Part shown: positions 16,268 through 25,575 of the stretch, piece after piece
Position numbering within the stretch: the stretch's first letter is position 1
Layout: every line of letters begins with the position of its first letter
Source of the DNA: Vampirovibrio sp041737375
GTDB taxonomy: Bacteria; Cyanobacteriota; Vampirovibrionia; Vampirovibrionales; Vampirovibrionaceae
NCBI RefSeq assembly: GCF_041737375.1
Contig: NZ_JBGSRV010000012.1
Coordinates: forward strand, 186,001 to 250,000
DNA: 64,000 nucleotides
Reading direction: 5' to 3'
Made by a program: the position numbers and the translations under genes
The notes under the pieces: generated by a model
Database searches by the model: none
Told to the model about the DNA's origin: nothing
The model's input: only the letters and a program-made list of their open reading frames with translations

Positions 16268-17353
16268 ATGACCCTTTCTGCCGAAACTCAACCTCGAACC
16301 CTTCTGGCTGAGCCTGCCATTATTACAGAAAATCTGGTGCGTACCTTTGGCGACAAAGTGGCCGTGGATCATCTGAATTTGCGAATTGAGCAGGGCGAGA
16401 TTTTCGGGTTTCTGGGTCCCAATGGTTCCGGGAAATCCACCACCATTAAAATGCTGTGCGGATTGCTGACCCCCACTTCCGGCAAGGCCATTGTGAGTGG
16501 CATTGATGTGCGCCGGGACCCTGAGCGGATTCGGGGCAAAATTGGGTACATGCCCCAAAAATTCAGCCTTTACGAGGATTTAACGGTTAAAGAGAATATT
16601 GATTTCTACTCCCAGCTTTACGGGGTAAAAGGCCCGGGGGCCAAAAAGCGCAAAGATGAAGTGATTGAGCTGGTGGGCATTGGGCATTACCGGGGATTTT
16701 TGGCCCGTCAGCTATCAGGGGGCTGGAAGCAGCGCTTGGCGCTTTGTTGCGCCCTGGTGCATCAGCCCGAAATTATTTTTCTGGATGAGCCAACGGCATC
16801 TATGGACCCGGTGGCCCGTCGTGGCCTGTGGGACTTGTTGTTTACCCTGGCCAGCAACGGGGTTACCCTGTTTGTGACTACCCACTATATGGATGAAGCC
16901 GAGCGTTGCAGCAGTTTGGGCTATATTTATAACTCCAAACTCATTGTGAGTGGCGGGCTGGAAGAGTTAAAACACGCCAAAGCCGTGGTGGGACAAGGTA
17001 ATATTCGATTAGAAGTGCTGTGTAAGCCCTTGGTTAAAACCTTTAACCAAATTAAAGCCTTGCCCTATGTTCAGGATGTCACCATTTTTGGGCAAGCGCT
17101 GCATGTGGTGAGCGAAGACGGGGACGTTTTGAGCAAAATTGGCTACGATTTGGCCCGAACCGAGGTTCAGGTGCAGCAAATTCGTGAAATTGAGCCTTCG
17201 CTGGAAGACGTGTTTGTGACTCTGACCAAGGCCAGTATGGCTGAGGATGAGAGTCGTCAGCGGGCCTTGAGTGCCGCCAGTAAAGTGTCTGCCAGTGGTT
17301 TTGACGATGACGAGCCGGATGAATCCAAACGGGAGGCAAATTCCAATGCTTGA
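16268..17353 (+). CDS. ABC transporter ATP-binding protein
   Basis: A 361-residue ABC ATPase of the ABC-2 exporter type. Walker A is GPNGSGKST, the Q loop is MPQKFSLYEDLTV, the signature is RQLSGGWKQRL and Walker B is IIFLDEPTASMDP with the H loop VTTHYMDEAER. The C-terminal extension is typical of YbhF/DrrA-like subunits. Its signature has Trp-Lys where many have Gln-Gln. It powers export of an unknown substrate together with the next gene, which overlaps it by 8 bases. Confidence 0.92.
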   Translation: MTLSAETQPRTLLAEPAIITENLVRTFGDKVAVDHLNLRIEQGEIFGFLGPNGSGKSTTIKMLCGLLTPTSGKAIVSGIDVRRDPERIRGKIGYMPQKFSLYEDLTVKENIDFYSQLYGVKGPGAKKRKDEVIELVGIGHYRGFLARQLSGGWKQRLALCCALVHQPEIIFLDEPTASMDPVARRGLWDLLFTLASNGVTLFVTTHYMDEAERCSSLGYIYNSKLIVSGGLEELKHAKAVVGQGNIRLEVLCKPLVKTFNQIKALPYVQDVTIFGQALHVVSEDGDVLSKIGYDLARTEVQVQQIREIEPSLEDVFVTLTKASMAEDESRQRALSAASKVSASGFDDDEPDESKREANSNA

Positions 17354-18512
17354 AGCGTTGCGACGGGGCGAGTTTTTGGGGCTGAGCTGGGCGGGCATTC
17401 AGTCTATTTTTCGCAAAGAGATCATTCAACTGCTGAGGGACCCCTATTTGGTGATGTTTATCATTGCCTTGCCGGTTATTCAGCTGATGGTTACTGGTTT
17501 GGCGGTGCAGCGCGACTTAAAGCACATTGCCACCGTGGTGGTGAATTACGACAAAAGCAGCGCCTCTCGTGAGCTGCTGTCTGATTTTCAGAACAGCACC
17601 CTGTTTGATCTGGATCAGGCGGCTTCTTATCAGGACATGATGCAAAAAATTCGCAATGGCAGTTACCGGGTGGGCATTGTGATTCCGCCCGATTACTCGG
17701 AAAAAGCGCTGTCGGGCGCTGAGGCCCCCCAGTTAAATATTATTGTGGACGGCACTCAGGGGACCATTGCCAAAACCATTGTGGATGGGGCCAGCCAGGT
17801 GGTGTTGAACCACAACCGCAAACTCCTGTATAACGCAGGCTTACAGGTGGGCGAGAGCGGCTTTGGAGCCGGGGTGAACCTGAATGCCAAGGTGTTATAC
17901 AACCCCAAAATGTCATCGGCTTATTACTTGGTGCCAGCCATTTTGGCCATTGTGATGCACATGCTTACCATTCTATTCACCAGTTTTGCGGTGGTGCGAG
18001 AGCGAGAATCGGGTACGCTGGAGCAATTGATGGTGAGCCCGGTGAAGGTGCCTGACTTGATGCTGGGCAAGGTGTTGCCCTATGCCTTTATTGGCTTTCT
18101 GGACATGATGCTGACCCTGGGGGTGATGGTCTGGTTCTTTAATATCAGCATTTCGGGCAGCTTTTTCTTTTTATGTTTTGCCTCCATGATTTTTATCCTG
18201 ACCTCTTTGGGCATTGGCTTGCTGATTTCGGTGTTGTGTAAAACCCAGGTACAGGCCATTCAGCTGACCATGGCCATTTTTCTGCCCAGTTTGTTACTCA
18301 CCGGCTTTGTGTTTCCGCTGGAACCCATGCCCTGGTTCATTAAAATTGTCAGTTATTCCCTGCCCTTAACCTATTATCTGGAAATTATCCGGGGGGTGGT
18401 TATCAAAGGGGTGGGGGGCGCCGAATTAATGCTGCAAACCGTTATTTTGCTGGCCATGGCCATTGGGATGCTGGGGGCCAGTATTTTGCGCTTTAACAAG
18501 CAGATTAATTAA
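17346..18512 (+). CDS. ABC-2 type transporter permease
   Basis: A 388-residue inner-membrane permease. The start is ATG 17346, with GGGAGG upstream inside the end of the ATPase gene, so the two are coupled. The N-terminal IFRKEIIQLLRDPYLVMFIIALPVIQLM is the ABC-2 (YhhJ/YbhR) hallmark. A periplasmic domain of about 150 residues follows, then a block of five membrane segments with VVRERESGTLEQLMVSPVK and PLTYYLEIIRGVVIKG. YbhFSR systems have two permeases. Here only one is encoded, so it presumably works as a homodimer. Confidence 0.92.
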   Translation: MLEALRRGEFLGLSWAGIQSIFRKEIIQLLRDPYLVMFIIALPVIQLMVTGLAVQRDLKHIATVVVNYDKSSASRELLSDFQNSTLFDLDQAASYQDMMQKIRNGSYRVGIVIPPDYSEKALSGAEAPQLNIIVDGTQGTIAKTIVDGASQVVLNHNRKLLYNAGLQVGESGFGAGVNLNAKVLYNPKMSSAYYLVPAILAIVMHMLTILFTSFAVVRERESGTLEQLMVSPVKVPDLMLGKVLPYAFIGFLDMMLTLGVMVWFFNISISGSFFFLCFASMIFILTSLGIGLLISVLCKTQVQAIQLTMAIFLPSLLLTGFVFPLEPMPWFIKIVSYSLPLTYYLEIIRGVVIKGVGGAELMLQTVILLAMAIGMLGASILRFNKQIN

Positions 18513-18652
18513 CCTTGCCGCAAACCCGTTTGCGAAGCGTACTATTCTGAATTTGGGCCACAGGCGGTAAAATGAGAAGCGGCGTTCCTGTGGTGAATGT
18601 AAATACGATGATTACGAATGATGACCCTGATTGAATTTTGGTAAGGCGAGAT

Positions 18653-20011
18653 ATGAGCGGACTTTTGATGAATCAGAGAGCATATTGGTTAGGTGGGTTG
18701 CTGGTGAGCGCTATGACCCTTGGTTTTAGTGGGCTGGCGGCGGCGGCGGATCCCCTGCCTCCCCAAGTGTCCCCCCGAGAGGAGCAGCAGGCTTTGGCCA
18801 TGCCGCTGGATTTTTTTAAGTCCTCTCCCGCCAAAAATCAGCCTGAGTCGGTCAAGTCGGTGCGCCTTGGCGTTAAAAATCGGGAAATGCCTGAATTGCA
18901 AAACTCCCCGGCCATGGCTGAGGTATTGCGCCTGAAGTGGCAGCCCGCCCCGCTTTACGGAAAATCAGACGACTTACAAAAAATAGGGCTGGACAAAGTA
19001 TTTAAAACCACCGCAGCGGGTAATCTCTCTATTATGCAGGCCAAAACCCAGGTGACAGAGGCTGAGACTCAGGCCCGTGAATTGCTGGAATCGAACCCTT
19101 TGCTTTTGTTAAACCCTATTCAACTGGGCCTGTTAAAGCAGGCGGAAGCCTTTCAGGTTCAGGCGGCTAAGTCTCACGTGCAAGTGGTTCAACAGCAGGC
19201 GCTGCTGGAAGGGGCCAATCGGTATTTGGCTCTTACGCAGGCTTATTTGGCCAAGTATTTGGCCTTTGAGGCCATTGAGCAGGGACGGAACCAGCTCAAT
19301 CTGGAAGAGCGTCGTTTTTTGAGCGGGGAATCCGATCGCTTTGGATTGACCCAGACCCAAATGGCGCTGATTGATCGCTATCAACTTTATTTAAACGCGG
19401 ATGCCGCCTACTATACGGCATCTCTGTCCTTGGCCAACCATCTGGGCCTTTCTGAGGATCAAGCCCTGGTGCCTGAAGAGGTTAGTTTGCGCAATGAGAT
19501 TAACAAGGTGCCTAGCCTCCGGTTACTGCCTGCTCAGGTCACGCTGGCCATGGCTCAGAAGGCCGCTTTGTCTCGCCCGGATATTCAGGAATTTAAATTT
19601 CGCAAAGAGGCTTTGTTGAAGTTGGTGAAGGCCAGCTTTGGCAATGACAAGCGCAAGCACGAAGCCGAATTGGCCCAGTTGGAAATGCGGGGGGAAGAAG
19701 GGTTGGCGCTGGTTTCGGTAGCCACCAGACGGGCCTATGCCCAGTTCCAGACGTCGCAAAAAACTCTGGAGCTGGCTCAGCAGCGTTATGAGTTGGTGTT
19801 AGAGCTGGTTCGTCAGCTGGAGGTTAGCAACAAGGCCGGGTTTAGTAGCGCCAAAGATGTGCTGGACGGTCAAAAAGAGCTGGCCAAAGCCAACTCGGCT
19901 CTGATTGAATCTCGTTTGCAAAGCAATCTGGCTCAAATCCAGCTGGCCTATGAAATGGGCATGTTGCAAGAGGATTTACCCTCTCATCCCTTAACGCTCA
20001 ACGCGTTGTAA
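18653..20011 (+). CDS. TolC-like outer membrane efflux protein
   Basis: A 452-residue protein. The start is ATG 18653 with AAGGCGAG upstream. A signal peptide runs through about residue 32 (ending GLAAAA). Long amphipathic helices follow (TQVTEAETQARELLES; QQRYELVLELVRQLEVSNKAGFSSAKDVLDGQKELAKANSAL split across two blocks), as in the outer membrane factor family. It completes the HlyD-ABC-TolC tripartite exporter. It is less similar to classical TolC in the beta-strand region, which I cannot place precisely. A strong terminator follows 12 bases after the stop. Confidence 0.8.
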   Translation: MSGLLMNQRAYWLGGLLVSAMTLGFSGLAAAADPLPPQVSPREEQQALAMPLDFFKSSPAKNQPESVKSVRLGVKNREMPELQNSPAMAEVLRLKWQPAPLYGKSDDLQKIGLDKVFKTTAAGNLSIMQAKTQVTEAETQARELLESNPLLLLNPIQLGLLKQAEAFQVQAAKSHVQVVQQQALLEGANRYLALTQAYLAKYLAFEAIEQGRNQLNLEERRFLSGESDRFGLTQTQMALIDRYQLYLNADAAYYTASLSLANHLGLSEDQALVPEEVSLRNEINKVPSLRLLPAQVTLAMAQKAALSRPDIQEFKFRKEALLKLVKASFGNDKRKHEAELAQLEMRGEEGLALVSVATRRAYAQFQTSQKTLELAQQRYELVLELVRQLEVSNKAGFSSAKDVLDGQKELAKANSALIESRLQSNLAQIQLAYEMGMLQEDLPSHPLTLNAL

Positions 20012-20023
20012 AAAGCAGGCTTC

Positions 20024-20060
20024 AAAAAAACAGCTCGCATACTCGGCGAGCTGTTTTTTT
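20024..20060. terminator. Strong bidirectional terminator after the exporter operon
   Basis: Seven A, CAGCTCGC, a 7-base loop, GCGAGCTG, seven T: a 15-bp stem with A and T tails, ending the exporter operon and possibly the facing minus-strand gene. Confidence 0.9.
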
Positions 20061-20112
20061 GATATTAAAATCCACGGCTTGGGCGGATGCTGCAAAATAA
20101 AGCGATTGAAGC

Positions 20113-20313
20113 CTAGTTGGCGCTGTGCCAGGGGAGCAAATCGGCCCAGAAATCGGGGTTAGCACGACCCACTTCCAGAGTCTGCATTTTGTTGATCATA
20201 AAAATGTGCTTCAGGTACATAATTTCAGCCTGAATGAGGGGGTCCATCTGTACTTTGTTTTGCTCGGGCTCTATGGTTAATCCTAATGTTAAAGACAGTT
20301 CAATTTCAGTCAT
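20113..20313 (-). CDS. Hypothetical small protein
   Basis: A 66-residue reading frame from ATG 20313 (MTEIELSLTLGL). A TTG at 20397 would give 94 residues. Neither has a clear Shine-Dalgarno. It is acidic and helix-prone, with Met-rich LKHIFMINKMQ, and ends WADLLPWHSAN. No family is recognised. It faces the exporter operon across a terminator. Confidence 0.4.
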   Translation of the reverse strand: MTEIELSLTLGLTIEPEQNKVQMDPLIQAEIMYLKHIFMINKMQTLEVGRANPDFWADLLPWHSAN

Positions 20314-20502
20314 TGAGTCTTTCTCTCTTTCTGTCCAGAGACAATCACGCAAGATGCTGATACACTCATCTCGATTGTTATATTTATAAAAAAACAAACA
20401 AAAGAGAGGAATTGCCTCGATTCCCGATCTTGTTACGAAGCGACACGCAAGGCATTTTGCCCACGCTCAGAACCGTTTGAACCCCCATGATTTTCCCCAA
20501 AC

Positions 20503-20546
20503 AAAAAACCAGAGCCTGATTGCATTCAATCAGGCTCTGGTTTTTT
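20503..20546. terminator. Strong bidirectional terminator
   Basis: Six A, CCAGAGCCTGATTG, ATT-containing loop, CAATCAGGCTCTGG, six T. A 19-20-bp perfect stem with T runs on both strands. It lies 60 bases beyond the stop of the minus-strand gene at 20608. The surrounding 290 bases (20314-20607) hold no other supported gene. Confidence 0.9.
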
Positions 20547-20607
20547 GATTCAATAACGCTGGGGGCCAATCAAAGGCTGTCCCAACGCCTATTCTGGCTG
20601 GGCTTTA

Positions 20608-20985
20608 TTACCCCAATTCATGCTGCTGAATAGAAAGGGCTTCTTCCCGCTCGGGTAAAGGAAAATCGCTCATGCCGCAATCCAGCATATAAATATAATT
20701 AATGAGCTGGACGGCCAGATCCTGTTGATGCTCATCGGATAAATGCTTAATCACTTCTACCAAATGTCTGGCATGAATTTCAAAGCGGTTGCGCCGAAAA
20801 GTAGGGAATAAAAACTGAATGCGCCCGGTTTGGGTGCTGAGGGCCGCTGAATCCAGGATGCCCTGGTTTTTCATGACCGAAAACAAATACTGAGCGGCCA
20901 TTTCCTGATGCAGATGAGAGGCGTTTTGCAGCAGGCTGATGGCCATAGAAAGCGTTGGGTTTTTATCGTACCAGCGATGTTGCAT
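20608..20985 (-). CDS. Hypothetical protein
   Basis: A 125-residue protein if started at ATG 20985 (GGGAGC about ten bases upstream); a TTG at 21087 would add 34 residues but has no ribosome site. It reads as soluble and mainly helical (SMAISLLQNASHLHQEMAAQ; RHLVEVIKHLSDEHQQDLA; QLINYIYMLDCGMSDF). No family is recognised. It is followed by a strong terminator and lies downstream of the thrS-glycosidase pair on the same strand. Confidence 0.5.
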   Translation of the reverse strand: MQHRWYDKNPTLSMAISLLQNASHLHQEMAAQYLFSVMKNQGILDSAALSTQTGRIQFLFPTFRRNRFEIHARHLVEVIKHLSDEHQQDLAVQLINYIYMLDCGMSDFPLPEREEALSIQQHELG

Positions 20986-21137
20986 AGGCGAGTGAGCTCC
21001 CAACGATTTGACAGGCGGAAACAGGTAATAACTGGGTATCGGCAGAAAGCCTGAGAAGTTGAGGGTTTTAATGCGCGATTTTAACAATTAGAAACATGGC
21101 AGCGCTTCAGCTACCAAAAACCGCTTAGGGCCTGTGT

Positions 21138-22358
21138 TTAGTAAACCTCGGTGGGACTAAGCGACAGCAGACGAGTGAGGCGGCCAATGGCAGAGCCTCG
21201 ACTGAAGCGGGGCGGCTCCAGATACACGTTATAAAGCCCCAGTCCGCACCACAGCCAATTTTGGGCATAGTAATCGTTTTTGGTGTTCCACTCCCCACCG
21301 GGTTTTAAATTAGGCACAATTCTCTTTTGCAGCATCTCTTCGGCCAGGCGCTGATCCTGAATGTACATGCTGGGGAAAACCGCCCCGTAAATGGCCCCCG
21401 ATTGTAATTGAGGGTGCCGCACAATGCCATCCCAGGTAATGGAAACCGGCATATCCTTACGGATTTTCCAGTAGCGGGGCAGCATGTTTTTTTGTTTTAA
21501 AAGCAAGGTGGCCCGCTTTTCCAGCGGATTCATCAGGGCGTCCAGCCCCACCCGCCAATAGGCCCGAATGGCTTCATAGCCAAAATCGCTGCGCTCATCG
21601 GCAGGGTCCTGATAAAGCCGGATATTGTCGTTATCCATGGAAATTTCCACCCAATCCGGTATCAGGCCGGTATCGGTCTGGGCCACCGAACGGGTCATAA
21701 TTTCGTAGGAGGAATCAATCAGCAGCGTCCAGTCATGATCGTCATCCACTTCCGCAAACACCCGGTAAGCGTAGGGGGCAAAGTAAGAAGGGTTAATCTG
21801 GTAGGTGCGCCCCTTTTTGGGCCAGTCTCCGGGCAGCAGCACCCGACCCAGTGGGGCGTTGATGGTCAGGCGATCCCAGATTTCATCTAAAATCAGCTGG
21901 GCGTCTTGCTCATAAGCCGGATCGTTCCATTCCTTATGGGCCAGCAGCAAGGCCAAAGCAATGTCCTGATCGGCATCCGTGGCGCTGGTGGTGTCCAAAG
22001 CGCCCCAGGTTTGATCGGCCTTTTGTCCCCATTTCCATGAAAACAAATGATCGCCCCGTGGAATTTGCAAATTGTCCTTGGCCCACTGGTAGGTTTTATC
22101 GAAAGTGGTTTTGTCTCTGAGCCAAAAGGCCCGCAGCATGGCGTAAGCCTGCCCTTCCGAGGTGCTGATGTTGCCGTTGTAGTCGATCACCCGCCCGTCG
22201 GCTTGCACAAAGGTATCCTTGTACTGCTGCCAACTGCCTTTTAGCAGGGCCCGCACTTCCAAATCACTCAGGCTACCCGCCGCAAAGGCGTTGGGCAGGC
22301 ATAGCAACAGGGTTAGCAGGAGTGGGAACCATCGGGTTCGGGTCAACCAACGCAGCAT
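21138..22358 (-). CDS. Secreted glycoside hydrolase family 8 protein
   Basis: A 406-residue protein with a signal peptide ending LLCLPNAFAAG (about residue 27). Family 8 enzymes are inverting endo-glycosidases acting on cellulose, chitosan or xylan. The motif RVIDYNGNISTSEGQAYAML holds the catalytic acid Glu; the central SATDADQDIALALLLA holds the conserved Asp; LLPGDWP and YQINPSYFAPYAYRVF match the BcsZ-like fold. It begins five bases after the thrS stop, so the two are probably cotranscribed. No cellulose synthase genes are nearby, which makes a role in degrading external (for example algal) polysaccharide as likely as cellulose-synthesis editing. Confidence 0.87.
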   Translation of the reverse strand: MLRWLTRTRWFPLLLTLLLCLPNAFAAGSLSDLEVRALLKGSWQQYKDTFVQADGRVIDYNGNISTSEGQAYAMLRAFWLRDKTTFDKTYQWAKDNLQIPRGDHLFSWKWGQKADQTWGALDTTSATDADQDIALALLLAHKEWNDPAYEQDAQLILDEIWDRLTINAPLGRVLLPGDWPKKGRTYQINPSYFAPYAYRVFAEVDDDHDWTLLIDSSYEIMTRSVAQTDTGLIPDWVEISMDNDNIRLYQDPADERSDFGYEAIRAYWRVGLDALMNPLEKRATLLLKQKNMLPRYWKIRKDMPVSITWDGIVRHPQLQSGAIYGAVFPSMYIQDQRLAEEMLQKRIVPNLKPGGEWNTKNDYYAQNWLWCGLGLYNVYLEPPRFSRGSAIGRLTRLLSLSPTEVY

Positions 22359-22362
22359 TCAG

Positions 22363-24336
22363 CTAACCTACCTTTTGAGGGACGTGTACCATCTGCTTGC
22401 CCTTGGATTCAATTTCGGCCTTGATTTGGGCCATAAACTCGCTGGCCGCCACTGCGCCCAAGTCGCCTTCCGAGCGGCTACGCACCGCCACCTGATTGGC
22501 TTCCAGTTCTTTGTCCCCAATAATCAGCATGTAGGGAATTTTAGCCAGTTGGGCCTGACGGATTTTGTGGCCGATGCCCTCGTTGGCCAAATCGGTTTTG
22601 GCTCGCACCATTTCGGCCCGTAAGCTGGCTTCCACTTGTTGGGCGTATTCCACATGGCGATCGGCAATGGGCAGAATGGCCACCTGTTGGGGGGCCAGCC
22701 ATGCGGGGAACGCGCCGGTGTAATGCTCAATCAGGGTACCCGCAAAGCGCTCCAGACTACCAAAAATAGCCCGGTGAATCATAATGGGGCGCTTGCCCTG
22801 TCCGTCTTTATCGGTGTATTTCAGGTCAAAGCGTTCCGGCAGGTTGAAATCCAGCTGAACGGTAGAACATTGCCAGGTTCTGCCAATGGCGTCCTTCAGC
22901 TTGAAGTCAATTTTGGGGCCATAAAAAGCGCCGTCGCCTGCGTTCACTTCATACTTCAGGCCGTATTCTTCCAGCGCCTCTTTCAGGGCCTGTTCCGCCT
23001 GATCCCAGATGGCGATATCGCCAATGCATTTTTCAGGACGGGTGGACAGCTCCACTTCAAAGCTCATGTCAAACATTTTCAGGGTGTCATCCACAAAGCG
23101 AATCACTTCTACTACTTCGCTGCGAATTTGATCAATGCGGCAGAACAGGTGGGCGTCATCTTGCGTGAAGCCCCGTACCCGGCTCAATCCGTGCATGGTG
23201 CCCGATTTTTCGTAACGATACACGGTACCCAGCTCGCTCAGGCGCAACGGCAATTCCCGGTAGCTGCGAATGCGGCCCTTGTAAATTAAAACGTGCATGG
23301 GGCAGTTCATGGGTTTGACGATATATTCCTGATCGTCGATTTCCATGGTGTACATGTTTTCCATGTAAAAGCCGGTGTGGCCGGAAATGTCCCATAAGTC
23401 CCGTTTGGCGATATGCGGGGTGTACACCAAATCGTAGCCCCGTTTGCGATGCTCCTTGCGCCAGTAATTTTCCAGCTCTTCTCGCACGGTGGCTAAATTG
23501 GGGTGCCACAAAATTAGGCCGGAACCCACTTCCTCTTCAATGCTGAACAGGTCGTATTCCTTGGAAAGCTTGCGGTGATCCCGTTTATCGGCCTCTTCCA
23601 TCTGGTGCAGGTAGGCGTCCACTTCTTTTTGATCCCAGAAGGCGGTGGCGTAGACCCGTTGCAACATGGGGTTATTGGCATCCCCTCGCCAGTAAGCGCC
23701 CGCCACACTCAGAATTTTAAAGGCCTTCAGCCATGAGCTGTCCGGCAAGTGGGGGCCTTCGCACAAGTCAAACCAGAGATCTTCGCCCGTTTTGGCGTCT
23801 TTATTAATGTACAGGGTGCTTTCGGGGGCGTCTTTATATTTTTCCAGAATTTCCGCTTTATAACGCTCGCCGGTGCTTTTAAATTCGGCAATGCGGGCTT
23901 CCACATCGGGAATCACAAAGCGCTCAAAGCGCTGGGCTTCTTTGGCAATGCGCTGCATTTCGGCTTCAATTTTAGGAAAGTCATCCGGGCTGAGTTTATG
24001 CTCGGGAATGTCCAAATCGTAGTAAAAGCCGTTTTCAATGGAAGGGCCGGTGGCCACTTTGGTTCCGGGCCAAAGGCTTTGAACCGCCTGAGCCAGAATA
24101 TGGGCGGCCGAGTGGCGCAAAACATCAATGGATTCGGCATCTTTCTTGGTTAAAATACGAACCGTATCCCCGTTGCTTAAAGGGGTTCGCAAGTCCTTTA
24201 CCACACCGTTTACAACGGAGGCCATGGCGGCACGGGCCAGCCCTGCGCCAATGGATTGGGCCAGATCCTCGGTGGTGGCTCCATCCTGTAAGGATTTCTC
24301 GGTACCATCGGGGAGTTTTACGGTAATCATACTCAT
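22363..24336 (-). CDS. thrS: Threonine-tRNA ligase
   Basis: A 657-residue enzyme charging tRNA-Thr. The domains are in the normal order: TGS (about 1-62, ITVKLPDGTEKSL), editing domain with HSAAH and CEGPHLP motifs (about 70-230), class II catalytic core with motif 2 YRYEKSGTMHGLSRVRGFTQDD, the zinc ligand in MNCPMH and motif 3 RAIFGSLERFAGTLIEHY, and the anticodon-binding domain from about 545. Two closely spaced ATGs (24336 and 24330) are possible starts; the second has GGA six bases upstream. Confidence 0.97.
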   Translation of the reverse strand: MSMITVKLPDGTEKSLQDGATTEDLAQSIGAGLARAAMASVVNGVVKDLRTPLSNGDTVRILTKKDAESIDVLRHSAAHILAQAVQSLWPGTKVATGPSIENGFYYDLDIPEHKLSPDDFPKIEAEMQRIAKEAQRFERFVIPDVEARIAEFKSTGERYKAEILEKYKDAPESTLYINKDAKTGEDLWFDLCEGPHLPDSSWLKAFKILSVAGAYWRGDANNPMLQRVYATAFWDQKEVDAYLHQMEEADKRDHRKLSKEYDLFSIEEEVGSGLILWHPNLATVREELENYWRKEHRKRGYDLVYTPHIAKRDLWDISGHTGFYMENMYTMEIDDQEYIVKPMNCPMHVLIYKGRIRSYRELPLRLSELGTVYRYEKSGTMHGLSRVRGFTQDDAHLFCRIDQIRSEVVEVIRFVDDTLKMFDMSFEVELSTRPEKCIGDIAIWDQAEQALKEALEEYGLKYEVNAGDGAFYGPKIDFKLKDAIGRTWQCSTVQLDFNLPERFDLKYTDKDGQGKRPIMIHRAIFGSLERFAGTLIEHYTGAFPAWLAPQQVAILPIADRHVEYAQQVEASLRAEMVRAKTDLANEGIGHKIRQAQLAKIPYMLIIGDKELEANQVAVRSRSEGDLGAVAASEFMAQIKAEIESKGKQMVHVPQKVG

Positions 24337-24498
24337 TCCAATCTAATCGCTTGCCTTGAATACGGAGGACTTCACACGGGAGACTTGATACTGGGGACTT
24401 ACATGGGGTCTATCAGTGCCATTATATGCCGAGGCTCACCCGCTTGCAAAGGTGAAGCAGACAGCTCGCACCGGTGGGCCAACCCGCTTGAGAACGCT

Positions 24499-24945
24499 CT
24501 ATTTGATGCCCAGGCTTTGTTTAAGGCCCTTAATCATATTGCCAATGACATCACTGTCTTCGTGGGCCTTAATTCGGCTGAGGGCGCTTTGCGCTTTTTG
24601 GTCGGTGGCGTTGATTTTGGAATCCAGATAAGCCAGCCGGGTGTTCAGTTCATCCAGCGTATGCTCTTGCGATTCCAGCCGGGTTTTCACATCGCTGCTT
24701 TTTACGCTATCGGTTACGGTGGATAACTCTGAGCTGAGATGGCTGATTTGGGTTTGCTGATAAGCCAGAAACAGGATAAGGGCCACGATAACGCCTCCCA
24801 CCAGATAGGGTTGCATGGCTTTGCTAGGGAAACCCTGTTTGAGATCCGGGTTGGCAGCGTAGGCAGTGGGTGTTACGGTTTGGGCGCTGGGGTTCGGGTT
24901 AAGATTGCTGGCGGTGGTTTCGGTGAAGGGTTGTGGGTCGGGCAT
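24499..24945 (-). CDS. Membrane-anchored coiled-coil protein (paralogue A)
   Basis: A 148-residue protein. The start is ATG 24945 with AGGAG seven to eight bases upstream. The Pro/Asn/Thr-rich N-terminus is probably cytoplasmic. One membrane segment at about 48-66 (YLVGGVIVALILFLAYQQ) is followed by a coiled coil (SHLSSELSTVTDSVKSSDV...ELNTRLAYLDSKINATDQ). The part from YQQTQISHL through ALSRI resembles the adjacent gene at 25020-25388 (YQQSQIASL ... DSRVGYMDSKV ... ALERV), so the two are tandem paralogues. Function unknown. Confidence 0.65.
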   Translation of the reverse strand: MPDPQPFTETTASNLNPNPSAQTVTPTAYAANPDLKQGFPSKAMQPYLVGGVIVALILFLAYQQTQISHLSSELSTVTDSVKSSDVKTRLESQEHTLDELNTRLAYLDSKINATDQKAQSALSRIKAHEDSDVIGNMIKGLKQSLGIK

Positions 24946-25019
24946 GGAAAGATCTCCTGTTATTGCTTGTATTTTACCCTGAATGAAAACCCCGGCGTTC
25001 ACCAATTTGTGCTGCGTGT

Positions 25020-25388
25020 TTAGCGGAAAATCCGGCGCAAGGTATTCAGCACGCCACCTTCTTCCGAATCGGGGGCTTGAGTGGGATCGACCGGGTCTGC
25101 CGGTTGATTGGGTTCATTGACCCGCTCCAGCGCATGTTGTGGCCTTTGGGCGTTGGTATCAATCACCCCTTTTACCTTGCTGTCCATATACCCCACTCGG
25201 GAATCCATTTGTTCCAGAGTGGTCAGTACCTGCTGATTTTGGGCTTCCAGCGCCCGCACCCGGCTGAGCAAATTCAGTCGATCGGTGTTCAGCATTTTAT
25301 AATCCTGCTTCAGGCTGGCGATTTGAGATTGCTGATACAGTCCCAGTAAAATCAAGGCCACGCTCAGGGCAATCAGTGCTTTTTTCAT
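25020..25388 (-). CDS. Membrane-anchored coiled-coil protein (paralogue B)
   Basis: A 122-residue protein with an N-terminal membrane anchor or uncleaved signal (ALIALSVALILLGLYQQ), then a coiled coil (QIASLKQDYKMLNTDRLNLL; EQMDSRVGYMDSKVKG) and a Pro/Glu-rich tail ending LNTLRRIFR. GGAG lies about eleven bases before ATG 25388. Similar in layout and in two blocks to its neighbour at 24499-24945. The coiled coil would lie outside the cytoplasm. Confidence 0.65.
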   Translation of the reverse strand: MKKALIALSVALILLGLYQQSQIASLKQDYKMLNTDRLNLLSRVRALEAQNQQVLTTLEQMDSRVGYMDSKVKGVIDTNAQRPQHALERVNEPNQPADPVDPTQAPDSEEGGVLNTLRRIFR

Positions 25389-25575
25389 CGGGCGAGAAGC
25401 TCCTTTGGCAATGGGGAAAATGAGGTTCGAGTTTATTGTCTAATGGAATGCTTTGTTTTTCACGTTTTGTTTTCTGAGATTCGGATTTTCGTTGTTTCCC
25501 ACTAATTTCGGGTAAAATGCCCTTATTGTCCCTGCATGAAAGGGGCCTTTGTTTGAGAGAGGAGTTTCTGCTGCT

